From assembly GCF_030012985.1 (NCBI RefSeq), contig NZ_CP120233.1, positions 4,831,001 to 4,895,000 of the forward strand: 64,000 bases of DNA, read 5' to 3'. Position numbers and translations under genes: made by a program. Positions 63,790 to 64,000 of this stretch are shown one piece after another. Under the pieces are notes generated by a model. It saw nothing but the letters and a program-made list of their open reading frames with translations, ran no database searches and was not told the origin of the DNA. Positions within the stretch are counted from its first letter, which is position 1, and each line of letters begins with the position of its first letter. Source of the DNA: Microbulbifer sp. VAAF005. GTDB lineage: Bacteria; Pseudomonadota; Gammaproteobacteria; Pseudomonadales; Cellvibrionaceae.

Positions 63790-64000
63790 TTAGTCGCGAG
63801 TGGGAATTGCCTGGACCACTTTAATAAAGTAATCCCAGAAATTGGCGACACTCTGGATATGTACTTTCTCTTCAGGAGAGTGAGCGCGGCGAATAGTTGG
63901 GCCAAAGGAAACCATATCCCAGTTGGGGTAGGGCTTGGCCAGCAATCCGCACTCCAGGCCGGCGTGAATGACTTTTACTTCAGCTTCCTCGCCAGTCATA
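63790..64000 (-). CDS. pepD: Aminoacyl-histidine dipeptidase PepD, C-terminal part, truncated by window edge
   Basis: Only the last 69 or so residues are in the window. VIHAGLECGLLAKPYPNWDMVSFGPTIRRAHSPEEKVHI is the closing part of the PepD (M20C) catalytic domain, with the Glu in GLECGLL and the metal His in RAHSPEE. PepD hydrolyses Xaa-His dipeptides such as carnosine. The start lies outside the window. Confidence 0.93.
   Translation of the reverse strand, partial: MTGEEAEVKVIHAGLECGLLAKPYPNWDMVSFGPTIRRAHSPEEKVHIQSVANFWDYFIKVVQAIPTRD

Overview
The window reads as a chromosomal segment of a marine gammaproteobacterium of the Cellvibrionales/Microbulbifer type. The basis is the Pseudomonas-like order of housekeeping genes (recO, acpS, barA/gacS, cysM, relA, mazG, adk), an AlgP-like Lys/Ala-rich histone-like protein, a secreted glycanase carrying CBM2 modules with Pro-rich linkers, several TonB-dependent receptors and a neutral ceramidase. 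The taxon is inferred from content and not proven.

Layout. Positions 1-15.5 kb are a compact core block: recO (cut by the window edge), acpS, the hybrid kinase BarA/GacS on the minus strand, cysM, relA, mazG, adk, hemH, an AT-hook/histone-like protein, tsaB, uppP, a 3-hydroxyisobutyrate-dehydrogenase-family enzyme and a queuosine-tRNA mannosyltransferase-family protein. Positions 15.6-30.6 kb are lower-GC accessory DNA: a large CBM2-glycosidase-CBM2-SGNH gene broken by an in-frame amber codon, a secreted neutral ceramidase, an Rhs/YD-repeat protein lacking the usual C-terminal end, a convergent deaminase-toxin-like gene with a frameshift, small minus-strand ORFs of unknown meaning, and a GlxA/AraC-type regulator. 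Positions 30.7-38.1 kb hold a DUF4442 protein, a MAPEG protein, a three-gene cell-wall-sensing operon (BlaI-type repressor, M56 metallopeptidase fused to M23, separate M23 endopeptidase) with a GACA-N2-TGTC operator, and a secreted esterase gene interrupted by a complete IS3-family element with 26-bp inverted repeats and a 3-bp target duplication.

Positions 38.1-44.1 kb are a minus-strand run (DUF99, DUF1415, DUF2058, tandem hotdog thioesterase, secreted alpha/beta hydrolase, and an intact paralogue of the interrupted esterase). Positions 44.9-49.5 kb hold a frameshifted ECF sigma gene, a large TonB-dependent receptor and a frameshifted PraB-like secreted protein. Positions 50.6-57.1 kb hold gnd, rdgC, and an alkaline-phosphatase-superfamily enzyme beside its own TonB receptor. 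Positions 57.4-64 kb hold a membrane alpha/beta hydrolase with a frameshifted lipoprotein and a small helical protein, a VOC protein, then penicillin-acylase-like, GNAT and PuuE-like genes, and the 3' end of pepD.

Two themes stand out. First, the BlaI / M56-M23 / M23 operon looks like a self-contained peptidoglycan-damage sensing and remodelling circuit. Second, gene decay is concentrated in accessory genes: one IS insertion, one amber codon, and four frameshifts. Each frameshift is restored by adding one base to a G/C run, while G/C runs of equal length in core genes such as tsaB are intact.
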